Positions 52,617 through 60,613 of a stretch of DNA of 64,000 bases are shown piece by piece. The notes beneath the pieces were generated by a model. It was not told the origin of the DNA, searched no databases, and saw only the letters and a program-made list of their open reading frames with translations. The stretch comes from JAWKWH01 sp963669455 (GTDB taxonomy: Bacteria; Pseudomonadota; Alphaproteobacteria; Rhizobiales; Rhizobiaceae), in NCBI GenBank assembly GCA_963669455.1, contig OY770026.1:3348001-3412000 (forward strand). Reading direction: 5' to 3'. Every line of letters begins with the position of its first letter. Within the stretch, counting starts at the first letter, position 1. Both the position numbers and the translations under genes were made by a program.

Positions 52617-53792
52617 ATGCAGATCAAAAACCTCGAAATCTATGTTCTATTGGCAGATGATTTCGACGAAACGCTGACCTCTTCTGCTCAGGACAGTCTG
52701 CTTGTCGTGGTCGAGGACGAACTCGGGAACCAGGGTTACGGTGAATCGGATGTAAACCCCTGGATCGGACGAGCCTGCATCGAGGCACCAGGAACCCACA
52801 CCATGGGTTTGTGCCTGCGTGATTTGCTGATGTCGGAACCGATCAATGACATCCGTGCTTTTTGGCAGCGTGCCTATATCGGAACGGCGATGAACGGGCG
52901 GCGCGGTGCAATGATTCACGCACTTGGCGCCGTCGAAATGGCGCTGTGGGATTTGAAAGGCAAGCGGGAAGGCAAACCGGTCTGGCAACTGCTTGGGCGG
53001 GAAAGGCGCAGTGATCCGGTGGTGCCTTATGCTTCGCTTCAACCTCACGGCGCGGGTTTTGCTGATTATCGCGATGCCCTATGCGATGCGGCAAGGCGCG
53101 CTGGCGATTTGGGCTTTCGTGCGATGAAGGCCGAAGTGACCATGAACGGTCCCTACGCCCATGACGGCATGAAGGAACCTTACGAGAAACACACGGAACT
53201 GATTGGTGAAGTGCGCAGCGCGATTGGAGATGACGTGACCCTGATGGTCGACGTGCAGTATATGTTTCCAGACGCTGCAACGGCGGCATCGATCATGAAG
53301 GATTGGCTTGAGTTTAACCTGTTCTTTGTGGAAACCCCTGTTTGGTGCGACGATCTGGATGAACATCGCAAACTTTCCGAGTTGGTGAACATTCCGATTG
53401 CCATGGGCGAATGGTTGGCGACGCGGCATGAATTTTCTGACCTTGTCGCAAGCAACGGGGCATCAATCCTGCAACCTGACATTGGCCGTGTGGGCGGATT
53501 GTCCGAAGCATTGCTGGTTGCTGATATGGCGGCCCGGCATGACCTGACAATCGTGCCTCACTGCTGGAAAACCGGGGTATCGACCGCAGCGACGGCACAT
53601 TTCTCGGCCGTTACACCGCATTGCAAGTTTATCGAGTACTTGCCTCAGGAACTGTGCGTCGAGAAACTGCGCAAAGAACTGACAACTGGCGGGGTATCGA
53701 TGCAGGATGGTATCATTGCCGGGCTGGATGATGCGCCGGGTCTTGGCGTGGAGTTGAACTGGGATGCGGTACGCGCCTACGCTCAACCATGA
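52617..53792 (+). CDS. Enolase-superfamily sugar acid dehydratase-like protein, module 2
   Basis: MR/MLE-family enzyme of 391 residues. Residues in the expected order are Lys171 ('MKAEV'), Asp212 ('MVDVQ'), Glu239 ('FVETPV'), Glu265 ('MGEW') and His315 ('VPHCWKTG'). This KxE/PHxW pattern differs from the module 1 enzyme, so the substrates or stereochemistry probably differ. It sits between the PotD and PotA genes, as its counterpart does in the mirrored operon. A 67-bp gap separates it from PotD. Confidence 0.9.
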   Translation: MQIKNLEIYVLLADDFDETLTSSAQDSLLVVVEDELGNQGYGESDVNPWIGRACIEAPGTHTMGLCLRDLLMSEPINDIRAFWQRAYIGTAMNGRRGAMIHALGAVEMALWDLKGKREGKPVWQLLGRERRSDPVVPYASLQPHGAGFADYRDALCDAARRAGDLGFRAMKAEVTMNGPYAHDGMKEPYEKHTELIGEVRSAIGDDVTLMVDVQYMFPDAATAASIMKDWLEFNLFFVETPVWCDDLDEHRKLSELVNIPIAMGEWLATRHEFSDLVASNGASILQPDIGRVGGLSEALLVADMAARHDLTIVPHCWKTGVSTAATAHFSAVTPHCKFIEYLPQELCVEKLRKELTTGGVSMQDGIIAGLDDAPGLGVELNWDAVRAYAQP

Positions 53793-53799
53793 GGGCGCC

Positions 53800-54822
53800 A
53801 TGGATCTGATACTTGATGGCCTGGGCAAATGTTATAGCAACCACTGGGTCCTGGAGCAGATAGACCTTACGGTCAGATCGGGAGAATTCTTTTCGCTTTT
53901 GGGGGCCAGCGGATCGGGAAAGACGACGCTTCTGAAAGTAATTGCAGGCATTGAGATGCCGGATCAAGGCCGGATCCTGCATGGCAAAACCGACATCACT
54001 TTCGATCCCATTGAGAGGCGCCCGTTTAACACCGTGTTCCAGGGTTATGCGTTGTTTCCGCATATGACCGTTTTTGACAATGTGGCCTTCGGTCTGCGGG
54101 TGAAAGGTGTAAGCGGGGCGGCCCTGAAAAAAGCGGTGACGGGGATGATTGAACGGGTCGGCCTAAGCGACCGGATATCGGCCTATCCGGCGCAATTGAG
54201 CGGAGGGCAGCAGCAACGGGTCGCCATAGCGCGCGTTTTGGTGTGCGAACCCAAGGTCATTTTGCTGGATGAACCGCTATCGGCCCTTGATGCATCGTTG
54301 CGCGGCCAGATGCAGCGGTTTTTGAAAGAGCTGCACCGGGACCTTGGCCTGACATTCATCTTTGTGACCCATGATCAGGATGAGGCGATTTCGCTGTCGG
54401 ACCGTATTTGTGTCCTGAACGAAGGACGCATCGAGCAGGTCGATACGTCGGACACGCTTTATCATGCCCCCGAAACCAAGTTTGTCGCGGAATTCATTGG
54501 ATTGAACAATCTCATTCCCATTGATGCCAATGGCGAGACCGAAATTGGGCGCACCGCTGTTCCAACAAGCGGTCCTGGCACGTTGGCCATTCGGCCAGAA
54601 TCGGTTCGAATTGGTGGCGATGACACCCCATTGTCATGCAGCGCAACCTTGATTGATCGTCGGTTCCATGGAGACAACACCTTGATGGCATTTCGCAGCA
54701 ATACGGGCCGCGAAATTCTGGTCCGTCAGCCGGGGCGTGGCGATGATATCTCACTGGGCGAAGAGGTGCGTTTGGTATTCCCCGTCAGTGCCTGCACGAT
54801 CATCCCAGGGAGCAACAGGTAA
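53800..54822 (+). CDS. Polyamine-type ABC ATPase (PotA-like), module 2
   Basis: ATPase of 340 residues with Walker A GASGSGKTT at 35-43, 'LSGGQQQRVAIARVLV' near 131-146, 'VILLDEPLSALDASL' for Walker B and a TOBE tail with 'LAIRPESVRIGG'. ATG at 53800 follows GAGGG and lies 7 bases after the dehydratase stop; a longer frame from 53764 would overlap that gene. It ends sharing a base with the PotB gene. Confidence 0.92.
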   Translation: MDLILDGLGKCYSNHWVLEQIDLTVRSGEFFSLLGASGSGKTTLLKVIAGIEMPDQGRILHGKTDITFDPIERRPFNTVFQGYALFPHMTVFDNVAFGLRVKGVSGAALKKAVTGMIERVGLSDRISAYPAQLSGGQQQRVAIARVLVCEPKVILLDEPLSALDASLRGQMQRFLKELHRDLGLTFIFVTHDQDEAISLSDRICVLNEGRIEQVDTSDTLYHAPETKFVAEFIGLNNLIPIDANGETEIGRTAVPTSGPGTLAIRPESVRIGGDDTPLSCSATLIDRRFHGDNTLMAFRSNTGREILVRQPGRGDDISLGEEVRLVFPVSACTIIPGSNR

Positions 54823-55679
54823 TGCCAGCGCGCGGATACCCCATCCTTGTCTGGCGCCTGACAATCTGGGTGCTTTTGCTGGCGGCCGTGCTGGTCCCGA
54901 TTGCGGCGTTTTTGGTCTACGGGTTCTTTAAGGTCGAAGCCGGCTCCATAATTTACTCGCCATCGCTGGCCAACTATGACCAGGTTCTGCACGACCCGGT
55001 TTATCGGCGCGTTCTGGGCAAGACCCTCTTCATCGCTGTTCAGGTTTCAGCCTTGTGTTTCGTTCTTGGCTATGTCGTGGCGATGTTCATCAGCCGGCAG
55101 AAAACACTGCTGAAATATACCCTCATCTTTGCCATCGCGATCCCGCTTATGATGAGCTATGTGATCAAAATCTATTCTATGCGCGGCCTTTTGGGGCACA
55201 CCGGTTTCCTCAATCAGTTCCTTATTTGGACTGGTCTTATCGAAGACCCGCTGTCGATTTTTCTGTTCAACCTGACTGCGGTGCGCATGACGCTTGTGTT
55301 TGCCCTGGTGCCGTTTTGTATCCTGACCACTTTTGTCGGGCTGGAGCGCATTCCGGCCGCTACGATCAATGCTGCGCGCGATCTGGGTGCGGGACCGGTT
55401 CGCATATTCTGGACCATCGTCCTGCCATTGTCATTCCCATCCGCAATTGTCGGCGTAATGTTCACATTCGTCTTGAGCGTCGGAGATTTCCTTGCGCCCG
55501 AACTGGTGGGAGGGGTTAATGGATTGACCTATGGACGACTGGTGTTTTCCCAGTTCGGGATCGCCTTCAACTGGCCTTTGGGCGCCGCCTTGTCGTTTGT
55601 CCTGATGATCATCTCCTTCGTGGTGATCTCCCTGGCGGGGCGGCTCAGTAACCCGAAATGGCTGAGGCCGGAGGGGTGA
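54822..55679 (+). CDS. Polyamine-type ABC permease (PotB-like), module 2
   Basis: Inner-membrane permease of 285 residues with an N-terminal span ('VLLLAAVLVPIAAFLVYGFF'), 'SYVIKIYSMRGLLG' and the EAA-type loop 'INAARDLGAGPVRIFWTIVLPL'. It shares one base with the stop of PotA and one with the start of PotC (TGATG). The gene order PotA-PotB-PotC is continuous with no gaps. Confidence 0.92.
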   Translation: MPARGYPILVWRLTIWVLLLAAVLVPIAAFLVYGFFKVEAGSIIYSPSLANYDQVLHDPVYRRVLGKTLFIAVQVSALCFVLGYVVAMFISRQKTLLKYTLIFAIAIPLMMSYVIKIYSMRGLLGHTGFLNQFLIWTGLIEDPLSIFLFNLTAVRMTLVFALVPFCILTTFVGLERIPAATINAARDLGAGPVRIFWTIVLPLSFPSAIVGVMFTFVLSVGDFLAPELVGGVNGLTYGRLVFSQFGIAFNWPLGAALSFVLMIISFVVISLAGRLSNPKWLRPEG

Positions 55680-56473
55680 TGAAACCGTTTCGCGCGATTT
55701 TGAACAGCATGGCGATACTGACGATCTTCGTTCTTTACGCCCCAATCCTGCTGGTCGTACTCACCTCGTTTTTTTCGGTGCGTCGCGGGAAAATCAATTG
55801 GGACAGTTTTTCCTTCGACTGGTATGCCAAACTCTTTTCGAATGCCGAAATTGGCGCAGCAGTCCTGAGTTCGATCAAGGTTGGCCTGATCGCGGTCGCG
55901 ATGAGCCTGATTTTGGCGCTGGCAATGGCAATCTACGCATCCCGGAAGAACACGCCACGCTGGGAAGCCGCGTCGATTTCCGCTCTGGTTTTTCTGCCGT
56001 TTCTTCTGCCACCGATCATAACCGGTATGGCGCTGCTGGTGGCCATGAAAGAGGTTGGCATCGCCCGTGGTGTGAATGCGGTGATTCTGGGTCATGTCGT
56101 CTTTGTTCTGGCGATCGGATTTCGAACATTGCAGGCGCGGCTTTCGATGCTCGATCCGGCGCTGATCTGGGCGGCACGCGATCTTGGCGCCGGGCCGTGG
56201 AGATGTTTCCGAAGCATTCTTCTGCCGCAACTGACTATGCCGTTGGCAACGTCGGCGATCATGAGTTTTGCTATCTCGTTTGACGAAACGATGATCACGC
56301 TTTTCATTGTCGGCGACGGCATGACCCTGCCGATCCGGCTCTATGGCATGATGCGCTATGGTTTCACCCCGGAGATCTCGGCGCTCGTAACCGTCGTCTT
56401 GTTGTTCACGGCACTGTTGACCGCGCTGTTGGCGTTCGTTTCACGCGGCCGGACAAACTCAATCGCGGGCTAG
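55679..56473 (+). CDS. Polyamine-type ABC permease (PotC-like), module 2, stop codon inside a repeat
   Basis: Inner-membrane permease of 264 residues with the EAA-type loop 'WAARDLGAGPWRCFRSILLP' and six or so hydrophobic segments. The start at 55679 has GGAGGGG upstream and is coupled to PotB. The TAG stop is the first triplet of the left terminal repeat of a 310-bp MITE-like element, so insertion may have set or altered the C-terminus ('RGRTNSIAG'). Confidence 0.9.
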   Translation: MKPFRAILNSMAILTIFVLYAPILLVVLTSFFSVRRGKINWDSFSFDWYAKLFSNAEIGAAVLSSIKVGLIAVAMSLILALAMAIYASRKNTPRWEAASISALVFLPFLLPPIITGMALLVAMKEVGIARGVNAVILGHVVFVLAIGFRTLQARLSMLDPALIWAARDLGAGPWRCFRSILLPQLTMPLATSAIMSFAISFDETMITLFIVGDGMTLPIRLYGMMRYGFTPEISALVTVVLLFTALLTALLAFVSRGRTNSIAG

Positions 56474-56780
56474 AGCGTGTCTTGTTTAAATGGGATTAGT
56501 TTGATGGAGAGGATTTTTTGCGGCAGTTAGGAAAACACCGGAGTGCGATCAGACGATCGCGCGAGGATTTTGACGACACTGTCCGTGAAAAAGACCTCCA
56601 AGCAGGTGAGGTTGAAGCGTTGAAAGAGAATGACAAACCCAAATCGTTTCAGCTTGGTTCTTTGCGCCCTGGATGTCGTCGCGCGACGCTAACGGGTGTG
56701 CACCCGCGTCGCGTCACGCTCCTAACCAGGACACAAATACCCTGCGCTCAAACGATTCCATTTAAACAAGACATGCTCTA
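56471..56780. mobile_element. 310-bp MITE-like element with 23-bp terminal inverted repeats
   Basis: The ends are inverted copies: left TAGAGCGTGTCTTGTTTAAA then TGG (56471-56493), right its reverse complement with one mismatch (56758-56780). The interior has no transposase; a reading frame at 56518-56781 is non-coding in appearance. It lies between the PotC and SDR genes of one operon, so it may cut or alter transcription. No target duplication could be defined. The ends belong to the same family as the TAGAGC gene-end repeats. Confidence 0.7.
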
Positions 56781-56795
56781 AATTGGAGTTACCTC

Positions 56796-57539
56796 ATGCA
56801 AGGCAAGATTATTTTGGTAACCGGCGCAGCGCGCGGCATCGGCCAAGCAATCGCCCGTCATTTGCTTGATCTCGGTGCCCATGTCGCGTTGAGCGATATC
56901 CGCGACATCGATCCTTCGAACCTGCCGGAAAACGCTAGTTTGCATCGCTGCGACGTTTCGGATTTTGCGGGATGCTCAGGTTTGATCAGTGATGTGCTGG
57001 CGGTGCACGGCAGATTGGACGGCGTGGTAAACAATGCCGCCATCGGAGATATATCGGAATGGGACACGCTTGACCTTGATCGATATCGGCAAGTCATCGA
57101 CGTGAACCAATCGGGCGCCCTCCATATCTGTCAGGCTGCGACTGCGGCGCTGAAGGCATCGAAAGGATCGATTGTGAATATTGCATCGATCATGGGAATG
57201 GTTGGGGCCGTCGACTCGGCTCCGTATTCCATGGCCAAGGGAGCAATTCTCAACCTGACCCGTTGCCTCGCCTGCGATCTTGCAGATGCCGGGATACGGG
57301 TAAACTCAGTATCACCCGGTTTCATCGACACCGATATGGCGGTTCTGGATGACGGTAGTCATGAGCATGATACGGACTACTTCAAAACGGTCTATCTCAA
57401 GCACAGGAAGATCCCTCTTGGAAGACCTGCTAAGCCCGAAGAGATCGCCGGAGCCGTTGCATTTTTGCTGTCTGATGCAGCAGGTTATGTAACAGGCGCC
57501 AATCTGCCGGTCGATGGCGGCGTGACTGCGACGTTTTAG
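56796..57539 (+). CDS. SDR-family oxidoreductase, module 2
   Basis: Classical SDR of 247 residues with 'VTGAARGIGQAIA' at 8-20, 'NNAAIGDISEWD' and the catalytic 'YSMAKGAI' near 147-154, and a conserved 'PVDGGVTATF' C-terminus. It is the likely NAD(P)-dependent sugar or sugar acid dehydrogenase of the rightward operon and parallels the SDR at 44114. The MITE-like element lies directly upstream, ending 15 bases before its ATG, so part of its leader is repeat-derived. Confidence 0.9.
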   Translation: MQGKIILVTGAARGIGQAIARHLLDLGAHVALSDIRDIDPSNLPENASLHRCDVSDFAGCSGLISDVLAVHGRLDGVVNNAAIGDISEWDTLDLDRYRQVIDVNQSGALHICQAATAALKASKGSIVNIASIMGMVGAVDSAPYSMAKGAILNLTRCLACDLADAGIRVNSVSPGFIDTDMAVLDDGSHEHDTDYFKTVYLKHRKIPLGRPAKPEEIAGAVAFLLSDAAGYVTGANLPVDGGVTATF

Positions 57540-57551
57540 GCAGGGTTGAGA

Positions 57552-58622
57552 ATGAGTTTTGCCTCGATTTCCTCGCAAATGGTTCGGGTTTCGCTCGATC
57601 TGCGTGTCGGCCATTTGCGAGACCTCAACCTCTTGCATGACGGCCGTTGGCTTACCCCCCTTCACACAGCCGAATGGGTCGACAACGCCTCAGTCGAAAT
57701 CCCCGATGATCTGCCCAATGTAGAGCGATATCTGTCGGGTGATTTCCTGTGCGCGCCATTCGCCGAAAGTGACATCGAACCCGCGCCGCTTCACGGTTGG
57801 CCACCGAATTCACCCTGGGATTGCGTTGATGCGGGCGATGGGCCTGAAGCGGGATTTATCCTGCGGAAAACTGTCATGGGCGCCACCGTGGAAAAGCGGC
57901 TTTGCTGCGCTCCGGACGCGCCATTGCTATATCAAACCCACCGCTTTAGCGGCGGCCATGGCGCCATTCCAATTTCCCACCATGTTATGACAAAAATGGC
58001 AGCCGGCGGACGAATATCGCACTCGCCAAAACGGCTGGCGCTGACACCCGGCGAACCACCCGAACCTGGGTTGAACCACCTCGATTACCCTGCGAGTTCC
58101 ATTGATCTTACGGCATTTCCTTCAAGGGACGGCCCCACGGACCTGACCGGATATCCAATCGCGAACGGGCATGAAGACTTTGTGGTACTTGTCGAGGAAC
58201 AAAGCGCAGAACTTGGCTGGAGCGCAGTTGTCCGCGAAGTAGAAAATGACATTATTTTTGTGCTGAAAGACCCGTCTGTTCTACCTGTGACCATGCTTTG
58301 GTACTCAAATGGAGGGTTGATGTCTTCACCCTGGAACGGACGTCATCGAGGGGTCTTGGGGATCGAAGACGGATGCAGCGCCCTGCACGGCGGCCATCGC
58401 GGAAGTCTTGCACCGGGCCCTTTGACCAAAATGGGCGTTCCCACTGCGGTGCAGCTATCCCCGACAATGCCAACCGTCATCCGCCATGTCATCGGTGCGG
58501 TTCAGCGGCCCTTGGATTTGGATCGCGTCGCCAATATCGCTCTCGACGACGATTTGCTTCGCATCGAAGGTTCGCCTAGCGGAATTGTTGAGCTCCGCAT
58601 TGACAGAAACGTCTTTGCCTAG
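57552..58622 (+). CDS. Aldose-1-epimerase-like (galactose mutarotase superfamily) protein
   Basis: Protein of 356 residues with beta-rich sequence resembling the galactose mutarotase-like superfamily: 'VRVSLDLRVGHLRDLNL' near the N-terminus, 'QTHRFSGGHGAIPISHH' in the middle and 'MLWYSNGGLMSSPWNGRHRGVLGIEDG' towards the end. Candidate catalytic His and Glu are suggested by these segments but not certain. It follows the SDR after 12 bases. The stop TAG is at the edge of a TAGAGC-type repeat shared with the convergent dehydratase. Confidence 0.7.
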   Translation: MSFASISSQMVRVSLDLRVGHLRDLNLLHDGRWLTPLHTAEWVDNASVEIPDDLPNVERYLSGDFLCAPFAESDIEPAPLHGWPPNSPWDCVDAGDGPEAGFILRKTVMGATVEKRLCCAPDAPLLYQTHRFSGGHGAIPISHHVMTKMAAGGRISHSPKRLALTPGEPPEPGLNHLDYPASSIDLTAFPSRDGPTDLTGYPIANGHEDFVVLVEEQSAELGWSAVVREVENDIIFVLKDPSVLPVTMLWYSNGGLMSSPWNGRHRGVLGIEDGCSALHGGHRGSLAPGPLTKMGVPTAVQLSPTMPTVIRHVIGAVQRPLDLDRVANIALDDDLLRIEGSPSGIVELRIDRNVFA

Positions 58623-58647
58623 AACGGTTTAAGCAAGACACGCTCTA
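58620..58647 (-). repeat. TAGAGC-type repeat providing stop codons to two convergent genes
   Basis: On the minus strand the element reads TAGAGCGTGTCTTGCTTAAA then CCGTTCTA. It is exactly the MITE terminal repeat (one C/T difference in the common part), closed by an inverted TAGAAC. Its plus-strand TAG (58620-58622) ends the epimerase-like gene and its minus-strand TAG (58645-58647) ends the dehydratase gene. Confidence 0.7.
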
Positions 58648-59781
58648 GTCCAGCGCCAAGGTGCGGACAAAATCCTCGTTGACCTCAATTCCCAGACCTG
58701 TGTCCTGCGGTTCATCGACATACCCCTTTTCATGCCAGATCGGCCGGTCGACAATATCCGTTTGGGCCGGGCCGTAGACCGGTTGGAGTTCAAGCAATTT
58801 ACAAGCCTTGCTGGCGAAGCTGAGTGCCTGGCTCGCGGCTCCGACGATGGCAGTGGAAAAGTTGTGCGCATTGGCCTGCCGGCCTGACAGAGCGCAGATA
58901 TCGGCGGCCTTGCGGAATCCGGTAATCCCTTCGATCCTGCCAGGGTCCAGGCCGATCACATCGACGGTCCCGGTATCGACGATCCTTTTAACGCCCCGGG
59001 GGGTCGATTCACGTTCGCCGTATGCTATCCGAATACCGCTTGCCGCGCGAAGCGCCGCATAGCCTTCCGGATCGTCGTGGCCGAGCGGCTCTTCCAGCCA
59101 GGCCACGCCGCGCTCCTCAAACGCTTTGGCCCGGCTGATTGCCGTGGGAATGTCCCATTCGTTGTTAACTCCGCAATCAATCATCAGCGACTTGCCCGGC
59201 CCCATGGCCGCAGTCACCTGTTCGACAAACTCAACATCGCGATCGAAATCGAAACCCAGATTGGCCTCTCCATACTTGCCAAAGCCGACCTTCGCGCCGT
59301 GCAGCCCGGTGGCCGTGTGCCCGCTGATCTCGTCGGCCATTTCTTCAATGCTTTCCCTGGTGCCGTGCAGGCTGGCAATCGCCGGCACCTGGTCATGAAC
59401 CGGTCCCCCCAAAAGGTCGAGCACCCGCGTACCCAGCAGTCGGCCCTTCAGGTCCCAAAGCGCAATATCGATGCCGGAAATCGCAATGGAGGCGATACCG
59501 GCACCGGTGCCGTACCACCAGCTATGCTTGCGCAAATCATGCCAGATCCGCTCGGTTTGAAGTGGATTTTCCCCGACGATCCGGGCGGCCATGCCCTCGA
59601 CGATCTTCGCCGCCGCCAGTGAAGCCTCGGGGAAATAGCTGCAACACTCTCCCCAGCCCGGCACGCCATCTTCCGATGTAATCTTGACCAGACAGACTGA
59701 CCGCCTGCGGTTGTGGTCCGTTGGTTCCGGATAGGCAATCGGAAAGGCTTCGACGGAACGAATTTTAAATCTCTCAGTCAT
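58645..59781 (-). CDS. Enolase-superfamily sugar acid dehydratase-like protein, module 3
   Basis: MR/MLE-family enzyme of 378 residues. Candidate residues are Lys164 ('GAKVGFG'), Asp202 ('MIDCGVNNEW'), Glu230/Glu231 ('WLEEPL'), Glu256 ('YGERE') and His306 ('NAHNFST'). It is the last gene of the leftward module 3 and overlaps the FAH gene by 8 bases. Together with FAH hydrolase and SDRs it fits the dehydratase step of a 2,4-diketo-3-deoxy sugar acid route, as known for L-fuconate and L-rhamnonate. Confidence 0.9.
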   Translation of the reverse strand: MTERFKIRSVEAFPIAYPEPTDHNRRRSVCLVKITSEDGVPGWGECCSYFPEASLAAAKIVEGMAARIVGENPLQTERIWHDLRKHSWWYGTGAGIASIAISGIDIALWDLKGRLLGTRVLDLLGGPVHDQVPAIASLHGTRESIEEMADEISGHTATGLHGAKVGFGKYGEANLGFDFDRDVEFVEQVTAAMGPGKSLMIDCGVNNEWDIPTAISRAKAFEERGVAWLEEPLGHDDPEGYAALRAASGIRIAYGERESTPRGVKRIVDTGTVDVIGLDPGRIEGITGFRKAADICALSGRQANAHNFSTAIVGAASQALSFASKACKLLELQPVYGPAQTDIVDRPIWHEKGYVDEPQDTGLGIEVNEDFVRTLALD

Positions 59782-60613
59782 CGGCAACACAGGTTTGTTT
59801 TTGCACACCTAAGTTTTCGATTGAAAGCTCGACCACATCGCCCGGGTTCAGATAGCGGGGCGGGTTGAGGCCAAGGCCCACCCCCGGTGGCGTGCCGGTT
59901 GAGATGATGTCGCCGGGCTCAAGTGTCATGAACTGGCTTAGATAACTCACCAGATGCGCCACGCCATAGACCATTGTCTTGGTCGAGCCGTCCTGCATGC
60001 GTTCGCCGTTCACCTCAAGCCACATCGACAGATTTTGCGGGTCGCCGGCCTCATCCGGGGTGACGAGCCAGGGGCCTGTCTGGCCGAAATTGTCGCAGGA
60101 TTTTCCCTTCGTCCACTGGCCCTCGCGTTCGGTCTGGAAAGCGCGTTCCGATACGTCATTGATCACGCAATATCCGGCCACGTGATTCATAGCCTCGGCT
60201 TCGTCGACGTATTTTGCCGGTTTGCCGATTACCACGCCCAACTCGACTTCCCAGTCGGTCTTCGTCGAGCCGCGCGGGATGATGATCGGGTCGTTCGGGC
60301 CGCAGATGGCCGAGGTTGCCTTCATGAACAGCACCGGCTCGCTTGGTACTTTCATCCCGCTTTCCGCGGCATGGTCTGCATAGTTGAGGCCGATACACAT
60401 AAATTTGCCCGTGCCCCCTACGCAGGCGCCAAGACGGGGCTCGCCTTGAACCAGGGGCAGGCTATCGGCGTCAATGGATTTCAGATTGTCCAGATTGGAC
60501 AAAACGTCACCGGCGATGTCGGAGACAACGCCTGACAAATCGCGGATATTGCCGCTGTCGTCCAGAAGTCCGGGTTTTTCAGAGCCGCGTGGGCCGTAGC
60601 GTAGGAATTTCAT
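59774..60613 (-). CDS. Fumarylacetoacetate hydrolase-family protein, 2,4-diketo-3-deoxy-L-fuconate/rhamnonate hydrolase-like
   Basis: FAH-family enzyme of 279 residues. Metal ligands are seen as Glu122 and Glu124 in 'DWEVELGVVIG' and Asp153 in 'VINDVSERAFQ'; 'FMCIGLNYADHAAESGM' and 'QWTKGKSCDNFGQTGPWLV' are typical of the bacterial hydrolases that cleave 2,4-diketo-3-deoxy sugar acids to pyruvate and a hydroxyacid. Such proteins are often mislabelled ureidoglycolate lyase. It is coupled by ATGA to the upstream decarboxylase-like gene. Confidence 0.88.
   Translation of the reverse strand: MKFLRYGPRGSEKPGLLDDSGNIRDLSGVVSDIAGDVLSNLDNLKSIDADSLPLVQGEPRLGACVGGTGKFMCIGLNYADHAAESGMKVPSEPVLFMKATSAICGPNDPIIIPRGSTKTDWEVELGVVIGKPAKYVDEAEAMNHVAGYCVINDVSERAFQTEREGQWTKGKSCDNFGQTGPWLVTPDEAGDPQNLSMWLEVNGERMQDGSTKTMVYGVAHLVSYLSQFMTLEPGDIISTGTPPGVGLGLNPPRYLNPGDVVELSIENLGVQKQTCVADD

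Noticed and set aside
56518..56781. 87-residue plus-strand frame within the MITE-like element
   Set aside because: It spans repeat DNA including the right terminal repeat, has basic low-information composition and no ribosome-binding site.
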